The position numbers and the translations under genes were made by a program. From NCBI RefSeq assembly GCF_015706575.1, contig NW_024037047.1, positions 3,352,632 through 3,416,631 on the forward strand: DNA of 64,000 nucleotides. Direction: 5' to 3'. This DNA is from Patiria miniata (taxonomy: Eukaryota; Echinodermata; Asteroidea; Valvatida; Asterinidae). The notes beneath the pieces were generated by a model, which did no database searches, had not been told where the DNA came from, and saw only the letters and a program-made list of their open reading frames with translations. Shown one piece after another: positions 31,126-44,039 of the stretch. Position 1 is the first letter of the stretch, and the number at the start of each line of letters is the position of its first letter.

Positions 31126-34100
31126 GTAAAGAAATAGTCATTGTTATTTTATACTTTCAATAATACAGGCCATCCTAGTTAAGCGGTTTTCAAAGCACAC
31201 AGCATTCCGTGAAATATGTATAGATAAGCTAACAAGTTGAATACGTTTTGGAGGTAGCGTGATGGGAAAAGTTTACTATTGTAATTCACTAGTGACGGTC
31301 AGCCAATAAGTCACTAGATGAGTCAGGTCAGTCAGGTACAAAGAAGGCTATAGTCTGCCCATTTGGGATCAGGAATCACATACAATACTTGAACACGATA
31401 TTGATTCCTGATCATGTAAACAAAACGTAAAGATTGTACGCTAAAATCATTGCCCAGCACCAGTACACATATAAGTTTCATATCAAATCCTTTGTGGTCA
31501 AAATATATTGTGAGGGTCATACTGTAGGTCTTACGCACCCCCCCCCCTCTCCCAATGTTTGAAAGGTGGAAAAGAAATGTTCTTATGAACATATTTTGTA
31601 CAATTTTCTACTCCTCTTAAATTTATGCAAACTATTTGACACCCCTTTTTGGCTAATTTCATTGAAAAGTGCGATTCTTCAAACATTTAAATGTGTCCTT
31701 GCTTTTCTGGACAATTGAGGGCGTTGTTGCTGTGATGTCATTTCAGGAAGACTCTGTTCAGCTTTTTCTGTTCAACTGTGAACCCCAAAATTTGCTCGTT
31801 GAAAACATCTGTTAGAAAAGTCTGCTCGTTGGCTTTTCTACACTTTACTGACACATCAACAAATCACCAAAGAAAGGAGCATTTACGACAGCAAAATATC
31901 CAACTATCAGGCAACGTTTTGTGCTGGAATAGCTGTAACATTGAGGTTTCTGCCTGAAATGACATCACACTTTTGCTCATGAATATGAAAATTATCATGA
32001 TCATTCGAAACATAAAAAGGCAACAAAATCCCCTTGAAAATGGCAATACAAAAATTAAACATAACTTTAAATGGGATACAAGGTTTCTTTTTCAAGGACG
32101 GCATTACATTGCATGGGCCCTATTAATTAAACACCTACAACATTGGAACTCGTATTACTCTCCTCTTGTTATTTTTTGGGGGGAGAATTGGTTTTGTATA
32201 CGAAATCCAACTCCCCCAAGCATTCGTGAGACTTCTATTGACCTTTAGTGTTCAAGGTCCACTGTTGAATGTGTAAACAAAATCGTACACCTACGCAGAC
32301 AGCTTCCTGATAGCACGGTGATCGATTCATGTTTGACTTGACCGCAGCTGGATCTCTAAAATAACATACATTGGCATCTCACAGAAACGAATGTCCAAGA
32401 GATCTTCTTTGATGCCAACAATCGAGGGAACTTCCAACGAGGCCTGTGGCATCGCATTCCCTGTCGATCCTATCGTTCCGGGGAGAACCTGCTCGCAGTG
32501 TTCTGGTACCGGGGAGAAAACGTGGACGACCCAAACAAAGTGCTCCTGATCAGTTATCTCGAAAACAATGTGTATGCAAGCAGCGATCGATACACATTTT
32601 CCTCTGAGTTTAGTCTCGTGGTCCAAGATGTCAGAGACAGTGATGCGGGCAGATACCTATGTCAGGTTGTGTCGACTCTCACGACTCGGAGGGATGACAA
32701 GACTGATATTCAGGTTATCGGTAAGAAACCATTGTATGACTACCTAGTCCATCTGTAATTCAAATCACGAAATACACAAGCAATTCACTATGAATATAAT
32801 CACGAATTCATATATAAGAGTGTGTTAGTAGTTGCATGTATCCTGTGAGAGAAAAGATCTTTTATGAGCTAGTGAATGAATTAGTTCCTGCAAGTTTCCG
32901 GAGACTGAAGGACTACAACTGGCAGCCATAAATCATACACCAAGAAGCATTTGTGACATCGACAGAGTGGCAACCCCATGTCCCTATACCCTATACACAC
33001 CCTAGACTATTGCTACCTAGCGCCACCCCCTCCCCTGATATCTCAAATGAATTCCTGAGCTTCTGTCAACACAATGACCAACACAAAAAGAGTGTCATAT
33101 ATCTCGCTGCAAATGTATAAACATTTACTTTATTTCTCGGGATAGACGGAGAACCTAAGACAAAAACATAATAAAGGACAACAACAGAACACAAACAAAC
33201 ACAAACGAAATTCAGCTCCCGAAGGATCACCCAAAGAATCTGTCGAGGGGCTCTCCTGGCTAAACAGCTCACAAAATATATGTATTAAATTTAAATAAAT
33301 TAGATTAAATCAGATCAAGACAACTTTAATAATCCAATGTTCACATGGACACACACACACAAATTACAATCTTAATATAAATAAGTGAATTTAAACCAAG
33401 ATAGAGAGCGATACCCGAATAAAATGTTATTAAAAATATAATTCGGTAATGTAAACAAATACAAAACTTGCGTTTCAAGCAAAACAAGTAACACGAACAA
33501 GAAAGCATGCGTTCTTTGAACAAGACGAAAGACCTTTACAAACATGGTTGGCCATGAAAAAAGTCAACAAACATAAATATTTTATGAATTGTGGTGGTTT
33601 CACATATTGATTTCTGTGACATGCCAACTTGATGCATATGTCTGGGATTGTTCTTTATTATTATTTTTATTTCATTTCTTCAGAACTTTCAAAATGTCTT
33701 TCTATCACGCAAAATAATGACAATTATCCTCGTTGTTATGTGGAGAGTGGCATACTGTTTAGTCGGTCTTCAATGCACAGCAAAAAATACTTCAGTAATT
33801 TGTTTCCATTGTCTGAAAAGAAGAACTCAAACATTGTGGTACATACATACACAAAGAAAAGCGACTTAACGGCTCGGTAAAATTGAACGAAATCCAAAGC
33901 AAAATTTTAAGACAAACAAATAATTAACCATGAATGAACAGAATAAATTCAATTCACTGCATATTTCATTAAAAAAAAATGAAATGCAGGTAAACAAAAC
34001 CCGAAAGCAAGTAATGATTTACAAACTTAGTAAGCAAATAAATATATAATAATTGAGCAAACGATTAACTTCGAAAGAATGAAAATAAGACAAATAATGA

Positions 34101-37100
34101 GCTAAAAAGCATGAGAGATTTGATCTTGATAGAACTTTCAGCAATCTAAACAAACACCCGTGGATTGCTTGAATCATTGGCCGCTTATATAAATAAACAC
34201 TGACGATGACGATTAAGCATTTTGCCAGTCAGCATCTTTATCGATTTATCTTTGGCATACATGTCTCCTGTCACATACTTGTTATAAATCTATTGAAACA
34301 TGTATTTCTATTCAACCATCAGCCAAGCAGAAAAATCAAAATACGTTCGTCTTGGCAAAAGTGAAATACACAACACAGAGCAAAATAAAGCATTGCCAAT
34401 TTCAGCTTCGGCTATGAGTCAATGTTATGTTCGTGATTTAGCTGCATACCAAGCTACATCAAATCAGAACCACAGTTCTTTAGATAGGTTCCTCTTTCAG
34501 ACTGCGAGTAATTTTAATCCATACTGTTCTTTTACGTAACAGTAAACTGTTACATATTCCAATTCTTTGATTTGTGATACAGGTGACAACTTTCCAGCCT
34601 GCACCATTTTCACATCGTCCACTGCCAGTCTCCAGCGAGGACGCAGACAGACGCTTCTGTGTCACTGCGCGTCACAGACGCCAGACGCATCAATATCCGT
34701 AGTGTATTGGTCAACGGGAGAGGGCATCACTTCAGACACACAGATCAGTGGTGCACGTTTCTCTGATGGTACCTTAGTTCAGTTCCAAGATGGCGCAGAT
34801 TACAGTATGAATAGCGATTCTTTTCTCACAATCAACGTTTTGAGTGGACTTAGTGGTGATTCGCGTTTTTGGTGTCACGTCTTCATGGCGGATGCCTCAC
34901 AGCGCAACTGCTACTACGATGTATTGATTGAAGGTAATACTCCTCAGCTTCAGCAAATTTCACGAAACGTTACTCTCCGTCCTTTAACACCTTATGTATT
35001 AATCTATGCCTGTTTGGATTGATTTGTAAGTGAATTTTAGACGCAAAAAAAAGGCTCAAATAAGAGGCTGCCCTCGTGGATTTGAATTCATTTCCGATAA
35101 CTAATCTCATATTTTGCGTGAACATATACCCGATGAAAGAAACGTTAAAGGCAGATAACCCTCACGGATAAATAAACGTGTACGTGTATCAGAAGAAAGA
35201 TAAGTGTTGTCGATCTTTGAAACCCTCATGATTCAAATTTAGCATTCGCATGTGAAACATCTACAATAGTATCCGTTTCGTTAGTGTGACGTCAGTTCAG
35301 TTTAAACCACGCCCACTGGCCATTTCGTAGCATTGGAACCGGAAGCTAACGCAACCGGAGTGTTTATCCAATGGGCGCTAGTAATCAGTTTTGCTGGCGC
35401 GTGTATGACTTTTTACTAACGATCCGGATAGCCAACATGTGTTGTATTTGCGTTTGAATGTTAAGTCAGTAAAATTGTATATTGAAAAGAAACGGTATAT
35501 TGTACCTGACTGACTGACTGAAACACTGACTGACTGACTGACTAACTCCCCGACTGACCTATTGACTGTTACTGTCACTTGTTAACCTTAAAGAACTTTC
35601 ACGTTACTCCGTGAGAACTCAATCCAGTTCAATGTGTACACCCAAGTAATGTAAACACTATCAATAACTGGCAATTCTAAATCACTTGAATGTAATTCTG
35701 TGTGCTCTGTGTACTAGGCTTCCTTGTGCTCTTGTTAATTTTCAGATGAAAATTCGGCTGATTTCGGTCTTCAAGCCTCAATCTCGTCTTTGTACCTTCA
35801 GGAGGGACGAAATCAAACCATTCCCTGCATTGCATGGTTGCCCGGTGATGACCTATGCATGGTACAGTGGTTCAAAGTCGACACCTTGATAGGCCGACAT
35901 GTAATCCTCAATTACTCCCTGTCCACTGATGGTGTTTACGACTATCCTGGATTCGGTGTCGGTAATGGTTTTGGTCTGTCGATCAAATCCGTTAATGACG
36001 CACATACAGGGAGATATGTATGTATCCCGGACAACAATTCCACAGACGAGGGCGCAATCGACATTTACGTATTTGGTACGCCATGAGTATGATTTGAGAT
36101 ATGCCTTTATCTTGATTTGAAAATAAACTTAATTCGGATTATATTTACATTTATTTCAAATACACATGCTTCAGTGTATATCTTATGCATAACAAACATT
36201 TCTTTTCTGATCCCCATAATTATGGCTTATAAATATGTACAATGGTTTTTAATTCAGAACATAGTTGATTAAATAATCTTCAGAACTGTGCACGCACAAT
36301 TACTTATAAGCAGTTTGTTTTCTTTGGACAGGAATTTTAATCCACTTCCTTAACTTATTTCAACTGTTTTTTTTTTCTTTTTGTATAATGCAGTGGAGAA
36401 TAGCTCTTCAACCAAACCTGGTGAAAACATCTTTTAAAAATCGTGAAATTGTGTTATTATGCCAAATGGAATACAATTTTTGTAATATGCTCAACATGTA
36501 GATGAACATCGCTTTCAAAAGTAAGTTTCTTTCTTTTTGCAACACCCTGTAAAGTTGTAAATTCATTATGGTTCGTTCTCATCCATTACATAAAAACAGG
36601 TGACACTTTTCCTCTGGACAACGGGACTGTCACCAGGAATATCACTTCAACCTTTGACACTTCTAAGATACAAGAACTAAAATGTCCCGTTGGTACGAAT
36701 GCCATTGGGATGAATAAGTCAACAGTGATCTGGTCGTATGGGCCGCCAAAGGCTACAACGACTACTACGATTGGTCTGCTAACTCTACCAGGTGGCACTC
36801 CGGCGATGTCTCAGACTGGATGCTTCGGCATAACATCTGCAGGATCCCTCATCCTGAACAAATGTCTCCAAGAATCTGACGTCAGGTACTGGTGTCACGT
36901 CTTTCCCGACGGTGATGTGGTACAGAGATCCTACGCGGATGTTGTCATCAAAAGTAAGTACACAAAACTTGAAAAAAATAAAACGAAAAATCCTTTAATT
37001 GTATTTTCAGATTAATGGGAAGCATATAACGGATGACGGATTTTCGTCCGCCAATCGACACACTATAGGTCTTTAAAAAAAAACCTTTCAAAGGGCACCT

Positions 37101-40100
37101 TCCCCAAGGAAAATGTAAGTACAAAAAGTGTACTCTTGCATTTCACAGAGGAACACCGACCAGTCCCGAGGTAGTGCGATCTATGTCAAATTGCCAATTA
37201 CTAATGTCACAATATTTGAATTTAAGATGAAATAATTCCTATTAGTCCAGCGGATATAATTTCAAGGCAATAACCCGCTATTATTTTGTAATTTATATCG
37301 ACAGGTGCGACCCAGTTTACACCTGGTACACTAGTTATAGTCATCTGTGTCTGCTTATCTGCGATGGTCATTATTGTGGCTGTTGGTGTGTGCTTGGTGC
37401 TGAAGTGTCGGAGACGATGCTCGACTGGTGATCGGGAGCAAGGAAGCTACAAAAAGGTTGATAACACAGGTATGTGACTTTGTTCTCCCTCAGCCGGCCA
37501 TCTTTGTTTGACAACAAGAGTAAGTTGTCAAACAAAAATATTTCATGTCACTACACGCTACTTTCACCATGTTTAAGACAAGATAAGGTTGCGGTAGCAC
37601 CATGTGAATAAATCTCTTTTGTGAGTATGTGTGGTTCTGAAAAGAACCAGACTCAACGTTTCGAACAGGCTTAAGTGCCCGTCGCCATGTTTTCACACTT
37701 GAGTGGGAGCAGCGAACGAGCAGTCGATCAGCTGTTTCGAGCACGCGACATGCATGCGAGTTGACGTTCAATAAATCTGAAAAATCCAAGACAGAGGTAT
37801 AACAAAACAATTATACATCTGGGCGCATAGCACCCTTAGCTTCGCCTTGAGTGTTTTCCCCCTCTCGCGTGTTCAAAACGTCATACCCCACATCACAGCA
37901 GTCAACAATTGTTAATTGTATAATGTTTAATGTAAAATTAACATTTAAAAATGCGATCAAAAAAATAAATAAAAATGTTTTCAACATATCCTTGCGTTGC
38001 TAAAGTGTCCACTCTTTGTCTCTCATTGTGTTTAGATCCAGAATTGCATTTCCAAAGACTGATAGAAGAAGTCAAACAGTTTATCAGAACAACCGCGTGC
38101 AGGCTTCCCACTATGTCATGGCCTTCAGGGGACGATGCTAGCTTCGCTCCGATGGATGATTTATTTACATCACCAGAATTATTTGGTATGTCGTACATCA
38201 AAGGTAGCACTGTAAAATACAGGTTGGATTCAATAAACGAACTTCTGTTTGATAACATATCTGAGTTGTCAGGTCATGTTCTTTTGCAGGGGAGAGACGG
38301 GAGTGGTAAGACCACCATCCTCTATAAGATGGCTAACGACTGGGTAGAACAGAAACACAGTGCTGTTTTTCAGCAGGCCAAGTTGGTCTTTGTTTTATCG
38401 TGTAAGGCCATTCTACGAACTAAAAGCATTGGAGAGGCAGTTTGGCGTCAAATGCTTCAAAAGCAGAAAGATTTGTCACCAAGCTTAATTAACGATTACT
38501 GTGTGAATCACCCGGGCGAAGTGGTAGTTCTTGTCGACGACTGTAATGACAAACTTGACGTCGAAGGTGTAATAGAAGTCCTTAATGAACAGGGTCTTCT
38601 TGGATGTGAAGTGGTTATGGCAACAAGGTATGGGCAGTGGGCAAAGGATATCTGTATAGAACGAAACTTACGACATGTTATTAACAACGGGTTTAAGGCA
38701 AGTGATATAAATCAGCACGTAAATAATGTGTTGAGTATCACAGAAGCAAGTAGCTGTAGTGACTCGGATACTCATGCGAGTCTCTTTGAGTATTTGCGTG
38801 CAGGTATTCTGCCGCCAAGGCTCTCCTGTCTCCCCCACATCCTCTGCACTTTGTGTAAGTTGTCGGAGTGGACGAAGGGAAAAGCCTTCAAAGAGTTGCC
38901 AACCATGACCAATGTGTTTACCAGGTTAGTGCAATGCTTGTTCGAAAAGAGTCAACCCACTGCTAAACTGGATAAACACATTGGAAAGGAAAGAGATCCC
39001 CCAAACCTAATAAAGAATCAGCTTGACATAGTTGTTGGACTTGGTGAGGTTGCCTTCTTCAAGATCTTTGACGGTTCTGAAAATCCTGTCGCTTTTACCA
39101 AGTCTGATTTTGCTCACAAATCTGGAAATGGACAGAGCCTCTTCAACATTGGTGCAAAGGTGGGCCTCATCTGTTGTGATGAGGAGGTAGACTCAGAGTC
39201 AAGGAGGGGAATCAATGTTCTTTGCTGTAACTGTTGCGAAGCTGGCAAACTAGAAACTGGCGCAGAAATGGAGTTGGCTCCGCTGCGACCTCAAGGTGGT
39301 GAAGTCAAGTTTGCTCTGGAGGTCCTACACGAGTATTGCGCTGGAATGTACATGGCACACACAACTGAAAACATCTCGACACGGATGAACGCAATCAAAC
39401 AAGTTGATGTTCTGAAGAATGTTGACAAGCTGGCCAACGTGTTTGCTTTTGCTAGTGGGAGATGTGTAGCTTATCGTTCTGCACTTGTTAAACATCTACT
39501 TGACGTTATCAAAGGGTCTCGGTCGAGGGTACTGAACCTTACAGAAGTTATGCAGCTGCAGAAATTGATCGAATTATGTCTTCAACTAAACTTCGAAGGC
39601 AATTGCAGGGGTTCTATGAATAAGGAACTGTGCCCGTTGCTGGCCTATGATAGGGTGCGTTTGGTCGGCATTTCCGACCATAAGTTGCAGCTTCTGACCT
39701 ACCTCCTAAAGTATTCAAAGCCACCAAGCACAGAATTAAGAAGACATATGACGACAGTGGAGTTGTTTCGGTTGGAAAGGGAAGAGTGGGGCCTACTTAA
39801 GAAATGCTTGGATTATTTTGATACAACAGCATTCAAGGATGTGACATTTGAGGTCCTGCATACGGGCACCCTAACATCGAAGGATCTATCCTCTCATTTG
39901 CATGAACGGATAGAGTCAGGAGGTAAAGATGAGTCTCTCTTTCTTGGCAAACAGTTGGTAGGTACGGACACCATCTACACATTGGAGTCCATGTTTCTGC
40001 ATGATCTTCGGCAGTCGCAGTTTGGAGACCGTCTCGCGTCCACCACGTCTAAAGAATTTGGTGATTGCCTTGCAAATTTGAAAAATGTGAAAAGCATTGT

Positions 40101-40713
40101 TCTTATCGGGTCGATATTGAGGTCGGACGACATTTGCAACTTTGTCAAGAGCATTAGAGCCTTGCCTCAATTGCAGCTAATAGATTTCCGACTGAGCAAA
40201 GAAATCGACGACAAAGCTTTCCAAGCCATTGTGACCTCAGTGCAAACATGTGCATGTCTGACTGATCTCAGGTTGTCAGTTTCCAAGGTAACAAGTGCTG
40301 GGTTCCTTCGAGCGAAAGAGACCATTATGGCACAAGACTTCGGCTGGTCAAGGCTGAAAACGCTGTATCTGCTCCAAGTCACCGACCCAATATCATTTAC
40401 GTTGTTCCTTACAAACACCGTGAAATACCTAAGGCAACTGACGTATTTTAACATATCAGGATGTGACGGTCATGATAACAGTGTACCAAAGGAAGTTCTC
40501 CAGGATTTTGAGAAGAGCCTGGAAGAAACAGAGCTGGCGAGAAAGGTTCGGTTTGTTATCGAAAGAATGGATTCGTTGGAGACAAGGGTTCCACCAAAGG
40601 TTAAAAGGAAAAAGACGCCAAGTAAGGCCGATTGTATTCCTTTTCCGAGCTCTTCTGTATCAAAGGTGAAGATGCCTAAGGATATTCCTGGTCACCTGTT
40701 CAATAATATATGA
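31053..40713 (+). CDS. Copy C: Ig-Ig-Ig-Ig-TM-NACHT-LRR-like receptor (spliced)
   Basis: Coding exons are 31053-31125, 32385-32720, 34583-34933, 35746-36075, 36600-36953, 37305-37469 and 38036-40713, giving about 1428 residues with all introns phase 1 GT-AG. Domain order matches copy B: signal peptide, Ig 25-136, 137-253, 254-363 and 364-481, a TM exon at 482-536, then NACHT with P-loop GRDGSGKTT at 622-630 and Walker B VVVLVDDCND. The C-terminus is longer than in B, with a basic VKRKKTPSK tail. Introns are shorter than in B because four B insertions are absent. Its 3' end and flank are closest to copy A, while its Ig exons are closest to B. No frame breaks are seen, so it looks functional. 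Confidence 0.85.
32385..32720 (+). CDS. Copy C exon 3: Ig-like domain 1
   Basis: 112 codons, phase 1-1. Cys in HRIPCRS, Trp in AVFWYRG, F-strand DAGRYLCQV. Differences from B cluster in the mid-domain (DDPNKVLL, LENNVYASSDRYTF), consistent with a variable binding face. Confidence 0.88.
34583..34933 (+). CDS. Copy C exon 4: Ig-like domain 2
   Basis: 117 codons, phase 1-1, GDNFPACT to YYDVLIEG. Paired Cys in LLCHCAS and RFWCHVF, Trp in VVYWSTGEG. It has lost sequons seen in B (for example NSD for NSS). Confidence 0.85.
35746..36075 (+). CDS. Copy C exon 5: Ig-like domain 3
   Basis: 110 codons, phase 1-1. IPCIAW, MVQWFKV and AHTGRYVCI mark the fold. The sequon at VNDT of B is VNDA here; NQT, NYS and NNS remain. 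Confidence 0.87.
36600..36953 (+). CDS. Copy C exon 6: Ig-like domain 4
   Basis: 118 codons, phase 1-1. LKCPVG, VIWSYGPP and RYWCHVF, with the extra Cys pair GCFGIT and NKCLQ. Nearly identical to B, the most conserved ectodomain between the two copies. Confidence 0.86.
37305..37469 (+). CDS. Copy C exon 7: transmembrane helix and tail
   Basis: 55 codons, phase 1-1. Hydrophobic TLVIVICV to VAVGVCLVL, then KCRRRC and GSYKKVDNTG with the YxxV motif. One residue longer than in B inside the helix (VIIVAV). Confidence 0.86.
37590..37690. repeat. GTTCTGAAAAGAAC palindromic repeat piece
   Basis: Contains the perfect palindrome GGTTCTGAAAAGAACC followed by CAACGTTTCGAACAG, the same motifs as in the foldback at 23959-24212. 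It lies in the intron before the NACHT exon of copy C and is absent from the matching intron of copy B. Confidence 0.5.
38036..40713 (+). CDS. Copy C exon 8: NACHT ATPase and LRR-like C-terminus
   Basis: 892 residues from TTTAG|AT to a TGA at 40711-40713. P-loop GRDGSGKTT at 38290-38316, Walker B VVVLVDDCND, sensor stretch GCEVVMATRYGQW, SCLPHILCTLCKLSEW, EVKFALEVLHEYCAG, then LRR-like IDFRLSKEIDDKAF, CLTDLRLS, LKTLYLLQV and LTYFNISGC. An in-frame ATG at 37975, inside the upstream intron and open into this exon, could in principle start a cytosolic NACHT-only form; no evidence supports its use. Confidence 0.88.
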
Positions 40714-40799
40714 ATTAAAAGAATCATCTTTGTTATCTAAACATCGACAATCATGAAACAAAGTTTCCCAGCGCATCGTTGTTTCAATCGTAAATCAAG

Positions 40800-41455
40800 G
40801 ACGCTATATGTCACCGTCATCGACAATATTGAATCTTTGTGAACATTTATCACTCATGGAATTCTTCAAGTGTCTATTCTCGGGCCTCTGTTCTTCATCC
40901 TGTATGTCAGTGATATTCATCAGTCTTATTCAACATTATCCCTTCTGCTATGTGCGGACGACACTGGCATCGCTTTTTTTAATTCTAATTTCCGCTGCTT
41001 GGTTGACACTTTAAACGACGATTTCGTCAATATTTCTTCTCGATTCAAATCAAGCACACTTTCTTTAAATCCAGGAAGGGCTAGATTCCTGCTCTTAAGC
41101 ACCCCCTACGCTTCTTTTGACGGCGAGTCTATTTCTCAGGTACTCTCAACTAACTTCAACGGAGTCATCGTCAATAATAAACTGACGTCTGATGACCATA
41201 TCTCTTCTATTATTAAAATCAATCATTGGTATTATCTCCAGACTTAATATTTTCAACCCCGTTTACCATATTCTTTATCTTCAATACTTTCATTGACTGT
41301 TCCTAACCTCAGCTACTCCAACACTGTCTGGATGGGCTCCAAAAACAGTCTACTGTCCTCGAGCTCTCTTATTGCTTTCCCACACCCCCCCCCCCAAGCT
41401 CTATACACTTACTCTCACAGAAAACAAACTTTAATCTGGAATCTTCTTGTACTGG
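40800..41455 (+). mobile_element. LINE reverse-transcriptase fragment, decayed (C copy)
   Basis: Same fragment as at 640-1290 and slightly better kept: ILGPLLFILYVSDI, then CADDT, SLNPGRARF and NFNGVIVNNKLTSDDH-type residues, the RT palm and thumb region of a jockey/CR1-like element. The shared position after copies A and C marks it as older than their split. Confidence 0.72.
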
Positions 41456-43454
41456 TATAATTAAGTAACGAACATCTTCCCTGACATTTTCATTTTTTGT
41501 TTGATAAGCTGTTTGGGTTGTTGTTCCTTTTTTTCTTCGGTAACCTATAATGTATTTCTTTAAATGGAAAAGTCCGCGTGCAACAAGAAACTATTAAGTG
41601 CAACCGAATAATCTTGACTCTGTTTATGTATTTAAAAAAAAGTGTGTATGCACACATATCGTTCACATATGCCACTTATGTACACATTATATGTAACAGC
41701 GCTAAAGTGATGGCCATCCGGTTTGATATTTTTATGTATGTTTGTTTTTTTTAGGGTGTATGTTGGGTTGCTTATTTGTTTCGTTTGTTTTTAATTCTAA
41801 TCAACCACATGTCACATATGTTCACAGTGACACTGAGCAAACCTTTGAAGGTTAACCAAATTTCTTTTCGAGATCGTTTGAGATGTGTTCATGCTTCATG
41901 AGTCTGTAGGTGTAATCGGTGTAACTGAATTTAAATCCATTTTAAAAACCAGCACATGCTAACTCTTGTTTTGATTTATGGGTCATATTTACGTAGTTCT
42001 CCTGTAAAATTGTGGACCACAAGTCTTGATCAGTTACATAGTGGCAAATAATTTCTTTCAATTTTGAAACTATTTTGTTCATATTAATTTTAAGACCAAT
42101 CAACAATAAAGTAAACTAGAGGTTCGCGTTGAGTTACAAACTTGGGAATGTGGGAAATATAATTGTTTTTATTAATAACACCTAACATCCGGTTTCATGA
42201 CGTCTCAGAATTATAGATCAATAGGTGCATATTGTAATGGATATCAGCATTTGGACATAGAAGATATGACAGTGATCAAATGATAGATTTAAATTAAAAA
42301 CATTATCCTTTTCAAATTCTTCTTAAAGTAACTTTTGGCCATGAATTTGAAATCTTGCCGAGTTATATGCGGTTAAAACAAATATCAAGGGGCGATTTTT
42401 TAAAATTTGATTTTAAAATTAAAGAAAGCATAGTATATTATATTTGCCACTAGGGCGCGCCCTTTCAGACGATGACGTCATCACACTAATATTTGTGTGT
42501 CTGGTATTTCTCACTTAACACCTTCATAATTTATATGGGTGTAGTAAAATGATTCTGCTTTTGAGTTATATTCGGTTTTATTGCACTTCAGGTAACACCA
42601 GAAGAAAAGATCAAGTGATTTTGTATCCGGGGACAAGAAATGTTTGCGTGCACGTCCCAAATGTATACATTTTCTGGCAAATGTGCACATTTCGCGGGGC
42701 TGAAGAAATATGGAGCGCATAAAATAACAAAATTAGTATGGAGCACCTCAATGGTTTTCGCTAATTCCAACATTTCAATTGATCCAAGCTTATTTTCCTT
42801 TAGTACAGTATGTGTAAAAAGCATTTTTGTGTTTCCTTCTCAAATAATAATTATAAGACTACTCCAAATTGAAAGTCACACTAGTTGTATATACCATGCC
42901 CTGTAGCATCATGCCGAGAGGCGAGTCAGACGACCATCTGGCATAACAAAAATGTAAGCATATTTTTATGTTTTACTTCCCACATTATATTTCCCACATT
43001 CAAACCGTTCATATTTCTAAAGTAATAGGCCTACATGCCTTGCAGCAAATAATCGTTTCCTTAGATGACATCAAGCAACTGCAACATCCCATTTTGTAAA
43101 GAAATGCTCACGCATGGGTTTTAAAGGGACGTCAAATATGCTTAATACTGACTGAGAAATATGTTTTGGCCTTACTGGACCTTCTTCGTTGTGTATATCC
43201 AAGTATAGTTATTGCATTTTCCGTTGTTTCTGAACTTTAAATGTATTAAATTGAAAGTTCCTTAAAGGAAAGATACAACATTTGCAAACATCAAAAAAAA
43301 AAAAAAAGCAAAAAAAAAAAAAAAAAGCGAATTACCACGTAATTCTTAACTGGACTGATATAGGGAACGACAGCTTAAAGCAGCCCCTACAATCATGGCT
43401 CCTGGTGTGCTGTCATTTTTTTTTTTAAGTAAAGTGGTATTTTTGTATCAATTT

Positions 43455-43482
43455 CCAACGCTGGTCCACCGACCAGCGTTGG
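43455..43482. other. Perfect 12-bp hairpin, C flank
   Basis: CCAACGCTGGTC, a 4-base loop CACC, and GACCAGCGTTGG. It pairs fully here and with one mismatch in the A flank (4784-4811). Confidence 0.5.
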
Positions 43483-44039
43483 AGAAAAATGTTTTTTTTT
43501 AATTCAAAAAGTGCACCTACTTTTTCATATTTAGTTATTCCGCATTTATATGCAATTGATTACAAACCTTGAACCTTATAATTCCCCAACGCATACAAAT
43601 TGCTTCGTTTCATCTTAAGTGGCGTCAGGGAACCAGACTACAACAACATGATTGGTATTCTTGGTTTTTCCAGCCTCTACGAACCAAAAACGTTAAACAA
43701 GTCAGTGCAACAGTATTTGCTTTAACATACTTTACCTCCAAATCCATTTATTTCTGAAAATTACAGCAAAAGCAAATGTTGTACATTCCATTTAAGCATA
43801 CCATTGTTAACCACTCATAACATATACTGAATATCAAAAACCTCATGTGTAAATTCCTTGGCTTCACGTTCAAAAGACTGGATTTGATTCATCTTTATCT
43901 GCCATCGTTTCATTATTCATTTTATTTGATTGTAATTTCTCAGAGTGAACCTAATCTGTGTTCAACCTCAAGTACCGTTTTTAGAGTAATCGTATTTGTA
44001 CTTGTACTCCACTATCAACGTACTCGAACTCGAACTGAC

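Larger units (their letters stand above)
40714..43950. other. 3' flank of copy C, close paralogue of A's flank
   Basis: No gene seen. Collinear with 545-5200 but lacking about 1.5 kb: at 42643 the sequence jumps from the block at A 2445 to the block at A ~3990. It includes a LINE scrap, a run of A near 43291-43326 and the hairpin at 43455-43482. Confidence 0.6.

Noticed and set aside
38247-40454. Minus-strand frames opposite the NACHT exons (also around 21628-23789 and 55089-57746)
   Set aside because: They mirror the codon structure of the sense exon; the sense frames carry the family motifs and splice sites.
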